A stretch of DNA of 64,000 bases from Geobacteraceae bacterium (GTDB lineage: Bacteria; Desulfobacterota; Desulfuromonadia; Geobacterales; Pseudopelobacteraceae): the NCBI GenBank assembly GCA_013336525.1, contig JAAXTM010000004.1, positions 1 to 64,000 on the forward strand, in the 5' to 3' direction. Positions 33,001 through 42,399 of the stretch are shown one piece after another; within the stretch, counting starts at the first letter, position 1, and every line of letters begins with the position of its first letter. The notes beneath the pieces are model-generated. The model was given only the letters and a program-made list of their open reading frames with translations, had not been told where the DNA came from and searched no databases. The position numbers and the translations under genes were made by a program.

Positions 33001-35636
33001 TACCATGGGGAATCCTCACGCTCCATCAGCCAGCGCCATTCTGCAACATACGGAAGCATGAGCCAGACTTGTTTGCCAAGAGCACCCGCCAGATGGGCCA
33101 CAGCCGTATCCACACTGATGACCAGATCGAGGTTTGCCACTAGAGCGGCGGTATCGGAAAAATCCCGGATACGGCTGGTGAAGTCCGCAATTGAATCAGC
33201 ACTGGAACACTCCGCCAGCTGCTCGCTACCAGTGCCGATCTGCAGGCTGTAAAAAGCAACCCCTTTCAGATCAAACAGAGGCAGAAAATCATCCAAAGAA
33301 CAGGAACGGTTATGATCGTCGATATGACCAGGCGTTCCCTGCCAAGCCAAGCCAATGCGGAAGCGCCTCTCAGGGGCCAACAATTGCCGCCACTCTTCCT
33401 TTTTGAACTGGTCGGGCCAAAGATAGGGAGTGCGGCTGGGAATCGATTCCAGGGTTGTACCCAGCACAAGGGCAAGGCTCTGCACAGGTATGTGCACGTC
33501 AAAGGCTGGTAGCGGGCCATTGCGGTCCACCACCTGGCTGATCCCCTCGACGGTTGTCAAAAGCGTTAACAGTTCAGGCATCGCACAAACGACAACCTTT
33601 CCACCCATGCCCGAAGCCAGCGGCGCATAACGGATAAACTGGATCATGTCGCCACGCCCCTGCTCCATATGAATCAGCAGGGTTCTGCCTTCCAGGGGAG
33701 AACCATCCCAGAGAGGCCGGCCCAATTCAGGGATAACTGAGGTAAATCCCTGTGCCTTCCAGCGCCATTCATATTCCCTCCATCCTTTCAGGAAATCACC
33801 GGAACGCAGCAGTAGCATGCCGAGCAACCAGTGGGCATCGGCATGTGCCGGGTCTAGCTGAAGCGCTGCTTGAACTGAATCAGTGGCCTCCTGGTACGCC
33901 CCGCAATTCAATAGTGCATATGCAAGGTTGTAGTGCGCCTTTACAAAGCCTGGATCGAGGACTATGGCGTTTCGATATTGCTGGATCGCCTCCTGCAGCC
34001 GCCCCTGGAGCTGCAGCACAACCCCCAGGCTGTGCTGCGGATCAGGCAGTTCCGGATGCTGTTCAACAATTTGCCTGAAACAGCCTTCGGCGCCGACAAG
34101 ATCTCCTGCTTCCTTCAAACTGGTTCCATGATCGTAAATAATTTCGATTTCAGCAGGTCCGGAATTGTTGCACTTCCCAGCCAGGCATTCTCCCAACGCA
34201 GTTTTCACGCGGGTCATCACGCCAGCCCAATCGCCTTGGCGATGTTGCCAGAATAAACGCGCGGTTGGGTACCAAGGCGAATCATCCCTCCCAGCAAGCC
34301 AGCGCCAGTCATAGGCCTTCGGCAGGAGAATCCAGACCTTTTTCCCAAGAGAACCGGCCAAATGAGTTACTGCCGTATCAGCACCAATCACCAAATCAAG
34401 GTTTGCGATAAATGCCGCTGTTTCGGAAAAATCCCGAAGTTGATCTGTATGGTCAAACAACTTGATGCTGGCGTTCAAGTCGGCAATTTCATCTGCCCCT
34501 GCTCCAACTTGCAGACTAAAGAACTGGACGCCATGAAAGGCAGCCAGAGGCAAGAACTCTTCAAAAGGACACGAGCGAACCTGATCAAACGGATTACGAG
34601 GATTGCCTCGCCATACCAAACCAATCCGGTATGCCGGTCCATGTCTGGCCAGGCATTGCCGCCACTGCTCAACTTTTGACTGCTCCGTGAAAATATAAGG
34701 CACCTGATTTGGTACTGTTTCGAGGCTGGTACCAAAGAGGTACGGCAAGCTGAGCAACTGAACATACACATCGGTGAGTGGAGGTTCTTTTGACTTTGGG
34801 ACGATCCGGTCCACTCCGGGAAATGATTCAAACAAAGGAATCAACGGGGGATCCAGCTCAAAAACGACCTTGCCGCCCCTCTCTGCCACAAGAGGGATAT
34901 AGCGGGCGAACTGGATGACATCACCCATCCCCTGCTCTCCGTAGATCAAAATGCTCCTGCCGTTCAGCGGCGTGCCATCCCAGCGCGGCTGTCGATAGCG
35001 GCGTGGATCGATATTGAATTTTTCAATAGCCAGGCGCGCTTCGAAATTGGCAAAACCCGACAGATAATCGCCACTGCGGAGCTGAATAAACGACATATTG
35101 TAGATTGCTTCAATGCAGTCAGGTTTGATGGCAAGAATCTTTTGGCACGACTCAAATGCCTCTGCTGTTTTGCTCTGCGCTGACAGAGCGCTGCCGAGAC
35201 TCTGAAGAATTTCAACCGAATCCGGTTTCAGCCCGTGTGCCTTGCGCAGACAAAACTCTGCCTCAGGAAAAGCATTCTGCTTCAGCCGAATTTCACCGAG
35301 AGCGAACCAGATGGCCGGGCTATCGGAGTTAGCTAAAAGAGCCTGCCGATAGGCGTGTTCAGCCTCTGCCAACTGCCCCGCCATATCATACGCCCGTCCC
35401 AGATTGAACCAGACAGCCGGGTCATCCGACTGCTGTAGCAGGATATTGTGCAGTTCCGGGATCGCGGCGTTCGGATCGTTATTTTCGATAAACGTCAGCG
35501 CCTGCTGGAAAGACGTTTCCAGCGATTCGGCAGAGACCGTCTGTTTATGTTCTTGCGATGGCACCTGCTGCATTGCCCGGTTGTAGCGTGCCTTGGCATT
35601 ATCCGATTGAGGCATGTCAATTTCTTGTTTAGACAT
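30054..35636 (-). CDS. Giant multi-module TPR/GT9-like glycosyltransferase protein
   Basis: About 1860 aa from the ATG at 35636. TPR blocks alternate with GT9-like modules. Three complete modules carry both the N-half landmark (WDGxPLxGRxxLxxxEQGxGD; near 34.95, 33.7 and 32.05 kb) and the C-half landmark (DTAVxHLAGxLGxxxWxLLP). A fourth has only the C-half (from RVGLAWSGRQDNPLNRKRSC, near 31.2 kb). A fifth has only the N-half (ILVHCEQGYGD, near 30.35 kb) and the protein then stops. The family is shared with 26232-27593. Repeated catalytic folds suggest several sugar additions by one protein, probably on flagellin, encoded 91 bp downstream. The GGAGG upstream is 13 bases from the ATG, so the start is uncertain; MPQSDN seven codons later is an alternative. 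Confidence 0.85.
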   Translation of the reverse strand: MSKQEIDMPQSDNAKARYNRAMQQVPSQEHKQTVSAESLETSFQQALTFIENNDPNAAIPELHNILLQQSDDPAVWFNLGRAYDMAGQLAEAEHAYRQALLANSDSPAIWFALGEIRLKQNAFPEAEFCLRKAHGLKPDSVEILQSLGSALSAQSKTAEAFESCQKILAIKPDCIEAIYNMSFIQLRSGDYLSGFANFEARLAIEKFNIDPRRYRQPRWDGTPLNGRSILIYGEQGMGDVIQFARYIPLVAERGGKVVFELDPPLIPLFESFPGVDRIVPKSKEPPLTDVYVQLLSLPYLFGTSLETVPNQVPYIFTEQSKVEQWRQCLARHGPAYRIGLVWRGNPRNPFDQVRSCPFEEFLPLAAFHGVQFFSLQVGAGADEIADLNASIKLFDHTDQLRDFSETAAFIANLDLVIGADTAVTHLAGSLGKKVWILLPKAYDWRWLAGRDDSPWYPTARLFWQHRQGDWAGVMTRVKTALGECLAGKCNNSGPAEIEIIYDHGTSLKEAGDLVGAEGCFRQIVEQHPELPDPQHSLGVVLQLQGRLQEAIQQYRNAIVLDPGFVKAHYNLAYALLNCGAYQEATDSVQAALQLDPAHADAHWLLGMLLLRSGDFLKGWREYEWRWKAQGFTSVIPELGRPLWDGSPLEGRTLLIHMEQGRGDMIQFIRYAPLASGMGGKVVVCAMPELLTLLTTVEGISQVVDRNGPLPAFDVHIPVQSLALVLGTTLESIPSRTPYLWPDQFKKEEWRQLLAPERRFRIGLAWQGTPGHIDDHNRSCSLDDFLPLFDLKGVAFYSLQIGTGSEQLAECSSADSIADFTSRIRDFSDTAALVANLDLVISVDTAVAHLAGALGKQVWLMLPYVAEWRWLMEREDSPWYPTMRLFRQTSPGDWFELMERIRKKLVSLIEDADSQNQQGIELLKAGFAAEAEQAFYRSAELNPDSAETRCNRGVALDADGRYDEALTSYREALIINPDFVQALYNMGNTYLSLNNPDTARECYLRTVELKPDFVAAYLCLGEIEKQQRVFDQALACYESALSIDPDCADAWQGIAEISQAQEKYEQAIVAYKKVLSLDAGRSNAWNMLGTVFHSLEQLEDAEACYRQALDLLPDSETVLNNLGVVLNAQGRLDDAIAIYRHLLQVDNTYAEGHWNLSVALLTVGEYPEGWREYEWRFRKTNPVVSRDFPQPRWDGSPLLGRTILLHSEQGFGDTIQFVRYIRLMALRGDRVILECQVPALKRLLHSLEGVAEIVVAGERLPPFDCHLPMMSLPLLFGTTLETIPSHIPYLAAEPADVKIWQQRLGPVTAFRVGLVWFAKQSQVLNRKRSCPLTFFSPMWDVQGVEFYTLQIGEGSEQLEGFAGNHGITDLTRDIKDFADTAALIANLDLVITIDTAVAHLAGALGARTWLILPYVAEWRWLCQREDSPWYPTMKLFRQPSPGNWSALMDDVVGALHDCVKGVVDNKIALRPDYPKLRVGLAWSGRQDNPLNRKRSCPFSSLAPLFDLKGITIVNLQLDSAEGLDTKMIDLTGQIRDFEDTAALMAHLDLILSIDTSVAHLAAATGRPTWVLLPHVADWRWLTGRDNSPFWYPGVKLFRQPDFDDWDGVIRKVAERLSKRSGKPMQKLQSRRLGTGIYASDERRRLEQLLEKKLQEVRCNGTSPDAHLDVGAALALLGRNVEAVDAFRHVLELDPEHVTGHLNLAYSLLAIGNYSEGWENLEWRLRRLHTEQLPPWPMLDRKTIGSHPVGTSILVHCEQGYGDTILFSRFLPLLAEVGYRVVVSCQPAMATLVAAVPGVSMVIPHSESLPICDLQVLLLSLPWLFSVTPESLPIGIPYLVPGNQKVDSWNKQIEEKIYSHFF

Positions 35637-35641
35637 AATAA

Positions 35642-37159
35642 TCAAACAACCTCCAGACGCTTCAATAATGGCAGGTGGCAGGTATGAAATGATCTGATTT
35701 GCCGGCCAAGTTCTTCGAGGTTTTCGTCCCATGACTGGAGAACAGCACCATCTTTGATCAAGGCATGATTATGATCTCGCATCATACTCGATACAAAGGA
35801 TAACGGATCACCACTGTCAGTCAGCTCACACAACAGCAGCAATCGCTGGACCCAATCCAACTTAATGCCACCCCGCACAACTGGTGATGCAAGGTACTGT
35901 AGTTCCATATTGAGCGCCGTGCGTTCCAAAATCGTATAATTGAACAGTCTGGTGCTGGCAAGAGCCTGTGGTGACGGGTCAACAGCCGGCATTATGGATC
36001 CGACAGAGAGCAAAACCATAAGGGCCTGCCGCGCTTTTTCAGAGCCGAACCGGGCGACATCCTGCTTCAGCAGTAACTCATCCAGGGAGTTATGCTGTTC
36101 TTCCAAAGCAGACAAAACAGGCTTATACAACTCAGGATCTAAATGCGCCTCGCCACGGGGGAAATTCACCGTCAGTACTACTTCTTCCCTGGGAACGACC
36201 AACGCAAAACGGCATCGTGAAACGAGCTCCAAATGAGCAGATTGAGCCAGCCGTTTACCCCCATTGGTGAAAACATCTTTTCTGAATTGTTGATTCACTG
36301 CAAAATCTTTGATGGTCTCCTGCAGGATTGAATCATCAATACAGTTCAGCAACTGCTGTTCTTCAACTGAAAATCTCAGAAAATCAAGATTGTCGGCAAA
36401 ACTTGCCGAGCCGGCAAAGGTCAGATTTGCGGGTGCTAACTCTTTAACAACATCGGCATGATAGAACGGTACCCAGTGCTCATTGAAATATTCGTGAGCC
36501 AGGTAATTTCTGGAACGCTTGCTGAGTTCGTCGAAGAAAATGCCCGCAGAAGGGTTGTTGCTGAAATAGGGCAGATTCATTGACTTAAGACGCCCGACAA
36601 ACACTATCGATGCATCGATCTGTTCTTCCAGATTATCTGACGCCATATCGGCACAGGAGATCAGCAACTGCCTGATTGGCGCAACGGGAGACCAGCCCGG
36701 CAGACAATTATAGCTGACGTAAACAACTCCTCCCGATTTGAGCTTGCAGCGAATAAAATCAACAATGATTTTTCGATTTTCCGCGCTGACCCAGGAGTAA
36801 ACACCGTGCAGGGTGATGAAATCGAATTCCGGAAGGTCAAGCTTTGCAAGATCGTCAAAGGAGGCCTCCCAGAATGTAACATTCTCAAGCTTTGCCTGGC
36901 CCGCCAACCCGCGGGCACCCTGGATGTGCGCAGCGTTGAAATCTATGGAGTGGAACTGCCCTTCCGGGTGACAGGAAGCAAAAACATTCGTGGAGAGGCC
37001 CTGCCCGCACCCCAGATCACAGCAGGAAAAGCCGGATGCAAGCTGAAGCGGCTCTATTCCCTGCATGGCAAGTACGAAATTCAACCAGGCCGGGCCTAAC
37101 TCACGGCTAAAATGGTGAACATACTCCATGTCTGCTACATATCCGTCTAACCTGGCCAT
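35642..37159 (-). CDS. SAM-dependent methyltransferase with regulatory domain
   Basis: 505 aa. Residues about 40-190 are a class I methyltransferase (CDLGCGQGLSTNVFA is the SAM-binding loop). The segment at about 225-310 resembles the methyltransferase regulatory domain (PF10119 type), and a helical C-terminus follows. It starts 3 bp after the 1411-aa gene and ends 5 bp before the giant GT9 gene, so all three are likely one transcript. It probably methylates a sugar or glycoprotein of the island; the acceptor is unknown. Confidence 0.82.
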   Translation of the reverse strand: MARLDGYVADMEYVHHFSRELGPAWLNFVLAMQGIEPLQLASGFSCCDLGCGQGLSTNVFASCHPEGQFHSIDFNAAHIQGARGLAGQAKLENVTFWEASFDDLAKLDLPEFDFITLHGVYSWVSAENRKIIVDFIRCKLKSGGVVYVSYNCLPGWSPVAPIRQLLISCADMASDNLEEQIDASIVFVGRLKSMNLPYFSNNPSAGIFFDELSKRSRNYLAHEYFNEHWVPFYHADVVKELAPANLTFAGSASFADNLDFLRFSVEEQQLLNCIDDSILQETIKDFAVNQQFRKDVFTNGGKRLAQSAHLELVSRCRFALVVPREEVVLTVNFPRGEAHLDPELYKPVLSALEEQHNSLDELLLKQDVARFGSEKARQALMVLLSVGSIMPAVDPSPQALASTRLFNYTILERTALNMELQYLASPVVRGGIKLDWVQRLLLLCELTDSGDPLSFVSSMMRDHNHALIKDGAVLQSWDENLEELGRQIRSFHTCHLPLLKRLEVV

Positions 37160-37162
37160 CGG

Positions 37163-40100
37163 TCACCCACCAACTACTGTAGATTTTCTGCCTGAGACAT
37201 CCATCAGAAACATCTCCAGGCCCTTTATACATTCCCTGTCTTGGTAGATCCTGTACTTGTTGCGAAAAATCCGGGCAGAAATTTCATCCCGCCATTGTGG
37301 GTCTTGAGCCAATCTGATCGCAATGTCGATATATTCTTTCACGCTTGCGGCAATCGTTTCTTTGACCCCGATCATCTCTAGGATCGCATAAGCATGCCTG
37401 CCACGCATGAATCGCCCTGGCATTGTCACAATCGGCTTGCTGAATGGCAATGATTCAAAGATCGTATTGCACCCCGACCATTCAATACTGTCAAGAATGA
37501 TGTCTGCTCGGGCATTAAGCGCTAAAAATCCGGCTTCATCAAGCTGCGGTAACACTGTAACGTGATCGACTGCGTTCAGCCCACGACTCTGGAAAGCAAG
37601 CTCAAGCCTCTGGATAAACTTATCCGTCAGCTCAGCAACATAGCCGGCAATAAACACGAAACGGGCATTAGCGACCTGGCTGGCTATCGCCGGAAATACA
37701 AAATCATATTGGGGCAAGTATTTGAGAAGATTCTGACTGCAGAGGAACATGACATCGTCCTTTTCCAACCCTGGAATTGGAAGTGCCGAGACAACGTCCC
37801 GCTTAGACTCGGCAGGCTCATACCAGATCGACAGATTCGGCAGCCGAACCAGTTTTTCGGTGTAGTGTTCGTCGCCATCCGCTGGCTCCATCAGATCGCT
37901 GCTGATAAAATAGTCCACTGTCGGCATGCCGGTCGTAACCGGATGCCCCCAGGAAGTACATTGTACCGGCGCTAATCTCAAGGCTGCTAATTTAAGCGTA
38001 GTAGTTTCCATGCCGATCCCAGGATAAATCAATACATCAAAATCCTGTTCATGAATTGCTGCCGCGAGCGCTTCCGTATCACTGCACTGTAGAAAAGAGT
38101 CTGCCAGTGAACGAGCCGATTCAGTGGCCATGTCACTGACTTCACCGGTATGGAAGCAGTGGATTGAGAACAACTGCCGGTCAAGCTGCTCCAGCCATCC
38201 TCTGATCGGAATCTTCCAGTTTGAATGGTTGTAGAAATAATTCGATACAATGGCGATTTTTATTTTGCCGTTTGATGATCGCTGCGGCAGTGGATAGGTA
38301 AAATGCGGATACTTCGCAGCCATGGTGGAACAGATCCAGGAACCGTATTTCGTCTGCAAATTTTTCACGTTGCAGCCGAGGTAGGGAAGAAAAAAGGGTG
38401 CCAATGCGCCAATGCCATCAACGGCATTATCTATCTGTTCGGGCGTTTCAAGAGCAGTGTTACGCACAAGCTGATCCAGTTCGGCAACGTAGCTGTGCAA
38501 TATTGACTCTACTTCTGTTTCATCCATACAAACGGTGAATAAGGACATGCAGCACAATACCCGAGCATACATATGGGAAGGATCCAGCTCCACAGCACGC
38601 AACAGGTATGATCGCGACTCACGCCAGCGTCCGATCTCCCGCGCGGCATAGCCGGCAATGAAGTACCCAAGCGCAATATCGTCGACGAGGCGGATAAAGT
38701 GGCGGGCATGATGGAAACACTCTCCGTAGCATTTCATCAACAGCAGGACATGAGAAAGCCTGAGCAGGCATTCGGGGTTGTTCGGTTCCTGAGCCAGAGC
38801 AAGGCGGTAGGTGTCGGCGGCATCGCCGAGTCGGTTCATTGTAACCTGAGCTTCCGCATGTTCAATAAGCTGCTCGATAGCGCCTGATTTATCAGGGTCA
38901 ATTCCGTTGATATCGCCACAATCATTGATATCCGGCAACGAACGTTCCGCCTGATCTGCTGTCAGAGTTTGCTGCAGCTTGTTGTATTCGATGACTAGTC
39001 CAATATAAACCGCCGGATGGACACAGTCAATCATCCGGCCCTCCCGATCAGGCTCATAACCGCCATTTAAGAGGGCCTGATACAAACTATGACCCGGCTT
39101 AACATAAACAAATGTATTCTGCCGGTAGCAGGGTTCAATCCTGTCATCATTCCAGAAGATTGGACGGAAAAGGTCAAATAGTACGTATCCGCGCTCGAAA
39201 AACTTCCCGGCCCAGAAACTGTGAAGTCGGGTATTTATGTGGTTGACGCCCGGCTGCCCGATAAATGCTGCACCAAACAGCACCGCATCAGACAAACTGG
39301 AAAGTGATTCCACAAACGTATCGGAAGATTCAGGCTGCAGGTGCTCGGCAACCTCAAGAGAAATAGCCAAATCAAAAGGACCGGTTAACGTAAATCTCTT
39401 CTCAAGATTAACCGAGTGAAACTCAATATTGGAGTCAAGCATAGCTTCTTGAGAGTTCCAGTCTCCATCGACACCGACTACTCGCTTGACCCCGAAGTCA
39501 AGGCATGTAGCCAGCCAGGCGCCTCTTCCACAGCCGATGTCTGCGATACTTTCAGGAACTCCCCAGATTGAAAAGAGATGATAGAGATACACCTGGGCCG
39601 ACTGGAGACTGCCGAGGATCTGGCTATTGTAGAAATCTTGCCTGTACAAGCTGTCGCCCATGTTCATCACCCCTGTGTAAACACACCCTGAATTGGCCGC
39701 TGGACGAAATAAGGCAATGAGGTCGCAGTTAATATCTTGTCTGCAGAAATCGGCATAATAATCAGAAGGAATTTGAGTACCGTTACAATATATTTCCAAA
39801 CCATATGAATGGATCAGTTTCAACAAACCAACCGTCGAATATCCTGCCATTTGTGTCAATTTGGGATCAAACTCAAATTCTATGATTAGTTTTTCAAAGG
39901 GGCGACATGCGGCAATAAAATTTTTGGCACCTAAAAAAACCGCGGTTTCATAGCCCTGGACATCAATTTTTAATAGTTTGGCATCGCCAGGACTAAATTC
40001 TTTTCCATGTACCTCAGACCAATGGTCAATAGTCTCTGTAGGAACTTGAAATTTATATACTTCAGGACTTGATACATTTGCGTTCGCAACATCTTCTCCA

Positions 40101-41398
40101 AAAGATGAATTGTCCGCCCTTCCTTGAGGAACATAAATATTAGTTTCGCCAACCTGGGAGGAAACTGCGCACTCTATCAGGGTTACATTGTCAAAACGAT
40201 TCCGCACGATAGATTTTTTCATGGCTTCGTTATTGTCGGCAACAGGCTCGAACGCAACTACTCTTCGCTGTATTGATGCAACTGGGAAAGCCGACAGACC
40301 AAGGTTTGCGCCGACATCTATCATATAATCGTCTGCGGCGCTGCCCTTCATGTAGCCGCTGTATTTCTCGACATAGTCACCAATTTTGTGGACACCTTTG
40401 TCCAGGCTGTCCAGATGAACGTGAAGTCCCGGAATCAGGGCCAGATGATATGAGGGAGTTCCGGAGACCTCTATCCAATAAACGTCACCCTCTCCGGACG
40501 TTACACTGCTTGAGACTGGCTGCCGGACACTATCGGCATGCCCTTTCTGCCGGAAATCAGGATCGGCAAAATATACCTCGTCGGTGCATCCGCCAAAATA
40601 CCAGGCAACTTCAGAGTAGGTGGACATTGCTGTCAGAACCAATTGAGATGCTTTTGATAGAATCAGCAACTCAACTATGTCATCCAGCATTTCCTCACGA
40701 CTATTTTGTTGCCATGGCTTGGGAACTCTCCGGCCGGAACCTTTCATGGTAATCAGCTTTTTGTTCATTGCACGCGACAACCTATCTATAAAGTCAGGAT
40801 CATCGCAGGTTACAAATATTTCTTTATCCTGAAAGCGGGAACATACTGTAACAAAAGCATCAAAGTCGAACCATTTGAGCCTTCTTTCGGGTTCGTCAAA
40901 CCAGGTTCGCGCATGTACACCTACAAACTGATCAGGAAGTTCCCGAAGGCGCGCATTAACTCGATCCATTATTTCATTATTGAAGCGGATTTGTGAAAAT
41001 TGTTTTCTGAGTACCGCAATAATTGGTTGGGGGATATTCAAAAATTCAAAATCAATAGTTCTGGATTGGTTGTCACCTGGAAAAGCTATCTCCTTGTACC
41101 CTGTAGAGCAATTTGAAAAACCGGGAGGGATCAACTGTCTGAGGTCATCAGGCAAGAATAAGCGCCAAGTATTCAGGAAAATTGATTCTGCCGGTATAGT
41201 GTCAACTTCCCTGTAGGCATCGGCAAATATATCCGAATATCTCAGCCCGCAGAAAAACTCAGAAGGCCAGTAGACCTTATAGTCAGGGTCGGCTAGGCAT
41301 GCACTGACCAGGCACTTTAAGCGATTCGCAAAACCACTATTTGGGAAGGCATAGAGCGTTTCTTTAATTTTTTTATCAGAAACAGACACAGTTTTCAC
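37163..41398 (-). CDS. 1411-aa fusion: fucosyltransferase-like, two methyltransferases, TPR, GT41
   Basis: Domains in order: fucosyltransferase-like fold (about 10-275; PNSGFANRLKCL and FVGVHARTW, the HxR-type nucleotide-sugar site); FkbM methyltransferase (about 335-555; DVGANLGLSAFPVA, LKIDVQGYE); class I methyltransferase (about 595-760; DIGCGRGAWLA); TPR (about 835-970); and a SPINDLY/OGT-like GT41 domain (about 1050-1400; SWGHPVTTGMPTVDYFISSD, DIILDSIEWSGCNTIFESLPFSKPIVTMPG). One polypeptide could therefore add and methylate sugars on a protein substrate. The start is a GTG with no clear ribosome binding site, 25 bp from an IS remnant that may have replaced the original upstream region. 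Confidence 0.82.
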   Translation of the reverse strand: MKTVSVSDKKIKETLYAFPNSGFANRLKCLVSACLADPDYKVYWPSEFFCGLRYSDIFADAYREVDTIPAESIFLNTWRLFLPDDLRQLIPPGFSNCSTGYKEIAFPGDNQSRTIDFEFLNIPQPIIAVLRKQFSQIRFNNEIMDRVNARLRELPDQFVGVHARTWFDEPERRLKWFDFDAFVTVCSRFQDKEIFVTCDDPDFIDRLSRAMNKKLITMKGSGRRVPKPWQQNSREEMLDDIVELLILSKASQLVLTAMSTYSEVAWYFGGCTDEVYFADPDFRQKGHADSVRQPVSSSVTSGEGDVYWIEVSGTPSYHLALIPGLHVHLDSLDKGVHKIGDYVEKYSGYMKGSAADDYMIDVGANLGLSAFPVASIQRRVVAFEPVADNNEAMKKSIVRNRFDNVTLIECAVSSQVGETNIYVPQGRADNSSFGEDVANANVSSPEVYKFQVPTETIDHWSEVHGKEFSPGDAKLLKIDVQGYETAVFLGAKNFIAACRPFEKLIIEFEFDPKLTQMAGYSTVGLLKLIHSYGLEIYCNGTQIPSDYYADFCRQDINCDLIALFRPAANSGCVYTGVMNMGDSLYRQDFYNSQILGSLQSAQVYLYHLFSIWGVPESIADIGCGRGAWLATCLDFGVKRVVGVDGDWNSQEAMLDSNIEFHSVNLEKRFTLTGPFDLAISLEVAEHLQPESSDTFVESLSSLSDAVLFGAAFIGQPGVNHINTRLHSFWAGKFFERGYVLFDLFRPIFWNDDRIEPCYRQNTFVYVKPGHSLYQALLNGGYEPDREGRMIDCVHPAVYIGLVIEYNKLQQTLTADQAERSLPDINDCGDINGIDPDKSGAIEQLIEHAEAQVTMNRLGDAADTYRLALAQEPNNPECLLRLSHVLLLMKCYGECFHHARHFIRLVDDIALGYFIAGYAAREIGRWRESRSYLLRAVELDPSHMYARVLCCMSLFTVCMDETEVESILHSYVAELDQLVRNTALETPEQIDNAVDGIGALAPFFLPYLGCNVKNLQTKYGSWICSTMAAKYPHFTYPLPQRSSNGKIKIAIVSNYFYNHSNWKIPIRGWLEQLDRQLFSIHCFHTGEVSDMATESARSLADSFLQCSDTEALAAAIHEQDFDVLIYPGIGMETTTLKLAALRLAPVQCTSWGHPVTTGMPTVDYFISSDLMEPADGDEHYTEKLVRLPNLSIWYEPAESKRDVVSALPIPGLEKDDVMFLCSQNLLKYLPQYDFVFPAIASQVANARFVFIAGYVAELTDKFIQRLELAFQSRGLNAVDHVTVLPQLDEAGFLALNARADIILDSIEWSGCNTIFESLPFSKPIVTMPGRFMRGRHAYAILEMIGVKETIAASVKEYIDIAIRLAQDPQWRDEISARIFRNKYRIYQDRECIKGLEMFLMDVSGRKSTVVGG

Positions 41399-41422
41399 AC
41401 TTTTTGTACTTAACCTTTGAAG

Positions 41423-41671
41423 TGAAGTGGCGCCGATTATTGAGACAGGTGTATAAGCAATGAACCGACCTATTTTGATAGGAGAGGTTCAATGCCACAA
41501 CATCGTACACGTCACAACGCGGAATTTAAGGCCAAGGTCGCTTTAGCGGCTCTATCGAAGTCAAAGACTCTGGCGGAGTTTGCAACCGAATACCGAGTGC
41601 ATCCGACTCAGATTATCCGCTGGAAGCAGGAACTGACTGAAAACACCACCGAGCTTGTTAGAGTTGTTTAG
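41423..41671 (+). mobile_element. IS3-family insertion sequence remnant, left end
   Basis: TGAAGTGGCGCCGATTATTGA at 41423 looks like an IS3-type terminal repeat (typical ends TGAACTGxCCCCxATTxTTGxxACA). It is followed by a ribosome binding site (GGAGAGG) and the start of an OrfA reading frame. Sequence identity to the IS stops where the next gene begins; no OrfB or right end is present. Confidence 0.6.
41492..41671 (+). pseudogene. Truncated IS3-family transposase OrfA
   Basis: 59 codons: the HTH_Tnp_1-type start (HRTRHNAEFKAKVALAAL, then SKTLAEFATEYRVHPTQIIRWKQEL) is intact, but a full OrfA would be about 90-100 aa. The frame ends at TAG 41669-41671, on top of the stop codon of the opposing FkbM gene, so the element was cut at this junction. 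Confidence 0.75.
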
Positions 41672-42318
41672 CGCGCATAGATATCTCCCCAAAGATCCGG
41701 AGAAGGCGACAGCAATAAGGCCCTGACAAGCTCATAATACGGGACCCATTCCAGCCAATGGAAGTCGGGATTATCTCCTGCCGCTACATTAAATTGCCGG
41801 TATCCCAACCGAATCAGCATCTCGATCACCTCCATAGAGTGTTCGATATACTCTGCGGTAAACTCAAACGAAATAATCCCGATCTTGCAGGAAAGCCCCT
41901 TGATAACTTCACGCTCGTACCCTTCCACATCGATCTTGCAATAGCGGGGAGTGCCGAATTCGGCGACCAGATCATCCAGCGTGGTAACCGGTACTTCAAT
42001 GTGCCGGTCCCATGTGACATGTTTGAAGCGCCCTGCCTTCCAATGCTCGGCAAAGGTGCTTAAAATATCGGCCTCTGATGAGATGCTCATCTTCAAGCTG
42101 CCTCGCAGCGCTCCAAGCCCTTTTTCCACAACAGTTATCTGCGGGCGGTCCATAAATCTGTTACGAATCGACTGGGCAAGATTCGGCTGTGGTTCAACGC
42201 ATATTACACGTGCCCCGGCCATGGCAAGTTCTTCTGCCATGTTGCCTCTGTTGGCTCCAATGTCAAAAACCAGATCCCCTGGGGTAAATGATGCCAGTAT
42301 GGGGTGCGGTGTCGCCAT
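41668..42318 (-). CDS. FkbM family methyltransferase
   Basis: 216 aa from the ATG at 42318 (AAGGA 6 bases before). SAM-binding loop FDIGANRGNMAEEL, then CVEPQPNLAQSI, and the family motif YCKIDVEGYEREVIKG. FkbM proteins O-methylate sugars or polyketides. It is a free-standing copy beside large proteins that contain the same domain. Its last codons overlap the IS remnant end, yet the C-terminus (DLWGDIYAR) looks natural. The open frame extends 27 codons upstream without support. Confidence 0.82.
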   Translation of the reverse strand: MATPHPILASFTPGDLVFDIGANRGNMAEELAMAGARVICVEPQPNLAQSIRNRFMDRPQITVVEKGLGALRGSLKMSISSEADILSTFAEHWKAGRFKHVTWDRHIEVPVTTLDDLVAEFGTPRYCKIDVEGYEREVIKGLSCKIGIISFEFTAEYIEHSMEVIEMLIRLGYRQFNVAAGDNPDFHWLEWVPYYELVRALLLSPSPDLWGDIYAR

Positions 42319-42399
42319 AACGTTCCTTTCCGGTACTCTATTTATCCTAGCGGATGGAATCAGCGATTTTGCCCGCATGGTATTCATCCGAGACAGCAT

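Noticed and set aside
30054-35636. CRISPR-like or satellite repeat
   Set aside because: The repetition at 30-35 kb is of protein modules (TPR and GT9-like) with diverged DNA, not short identical repeats with spacers.
40273-40752. Plus-strand open frame of 159 codons
   Set aside because: It is antisense to the fucosyltransferase/FkbM part of the 1411-aa protein and Arg/Ser/Cys-rich as expected for a shadow frame.
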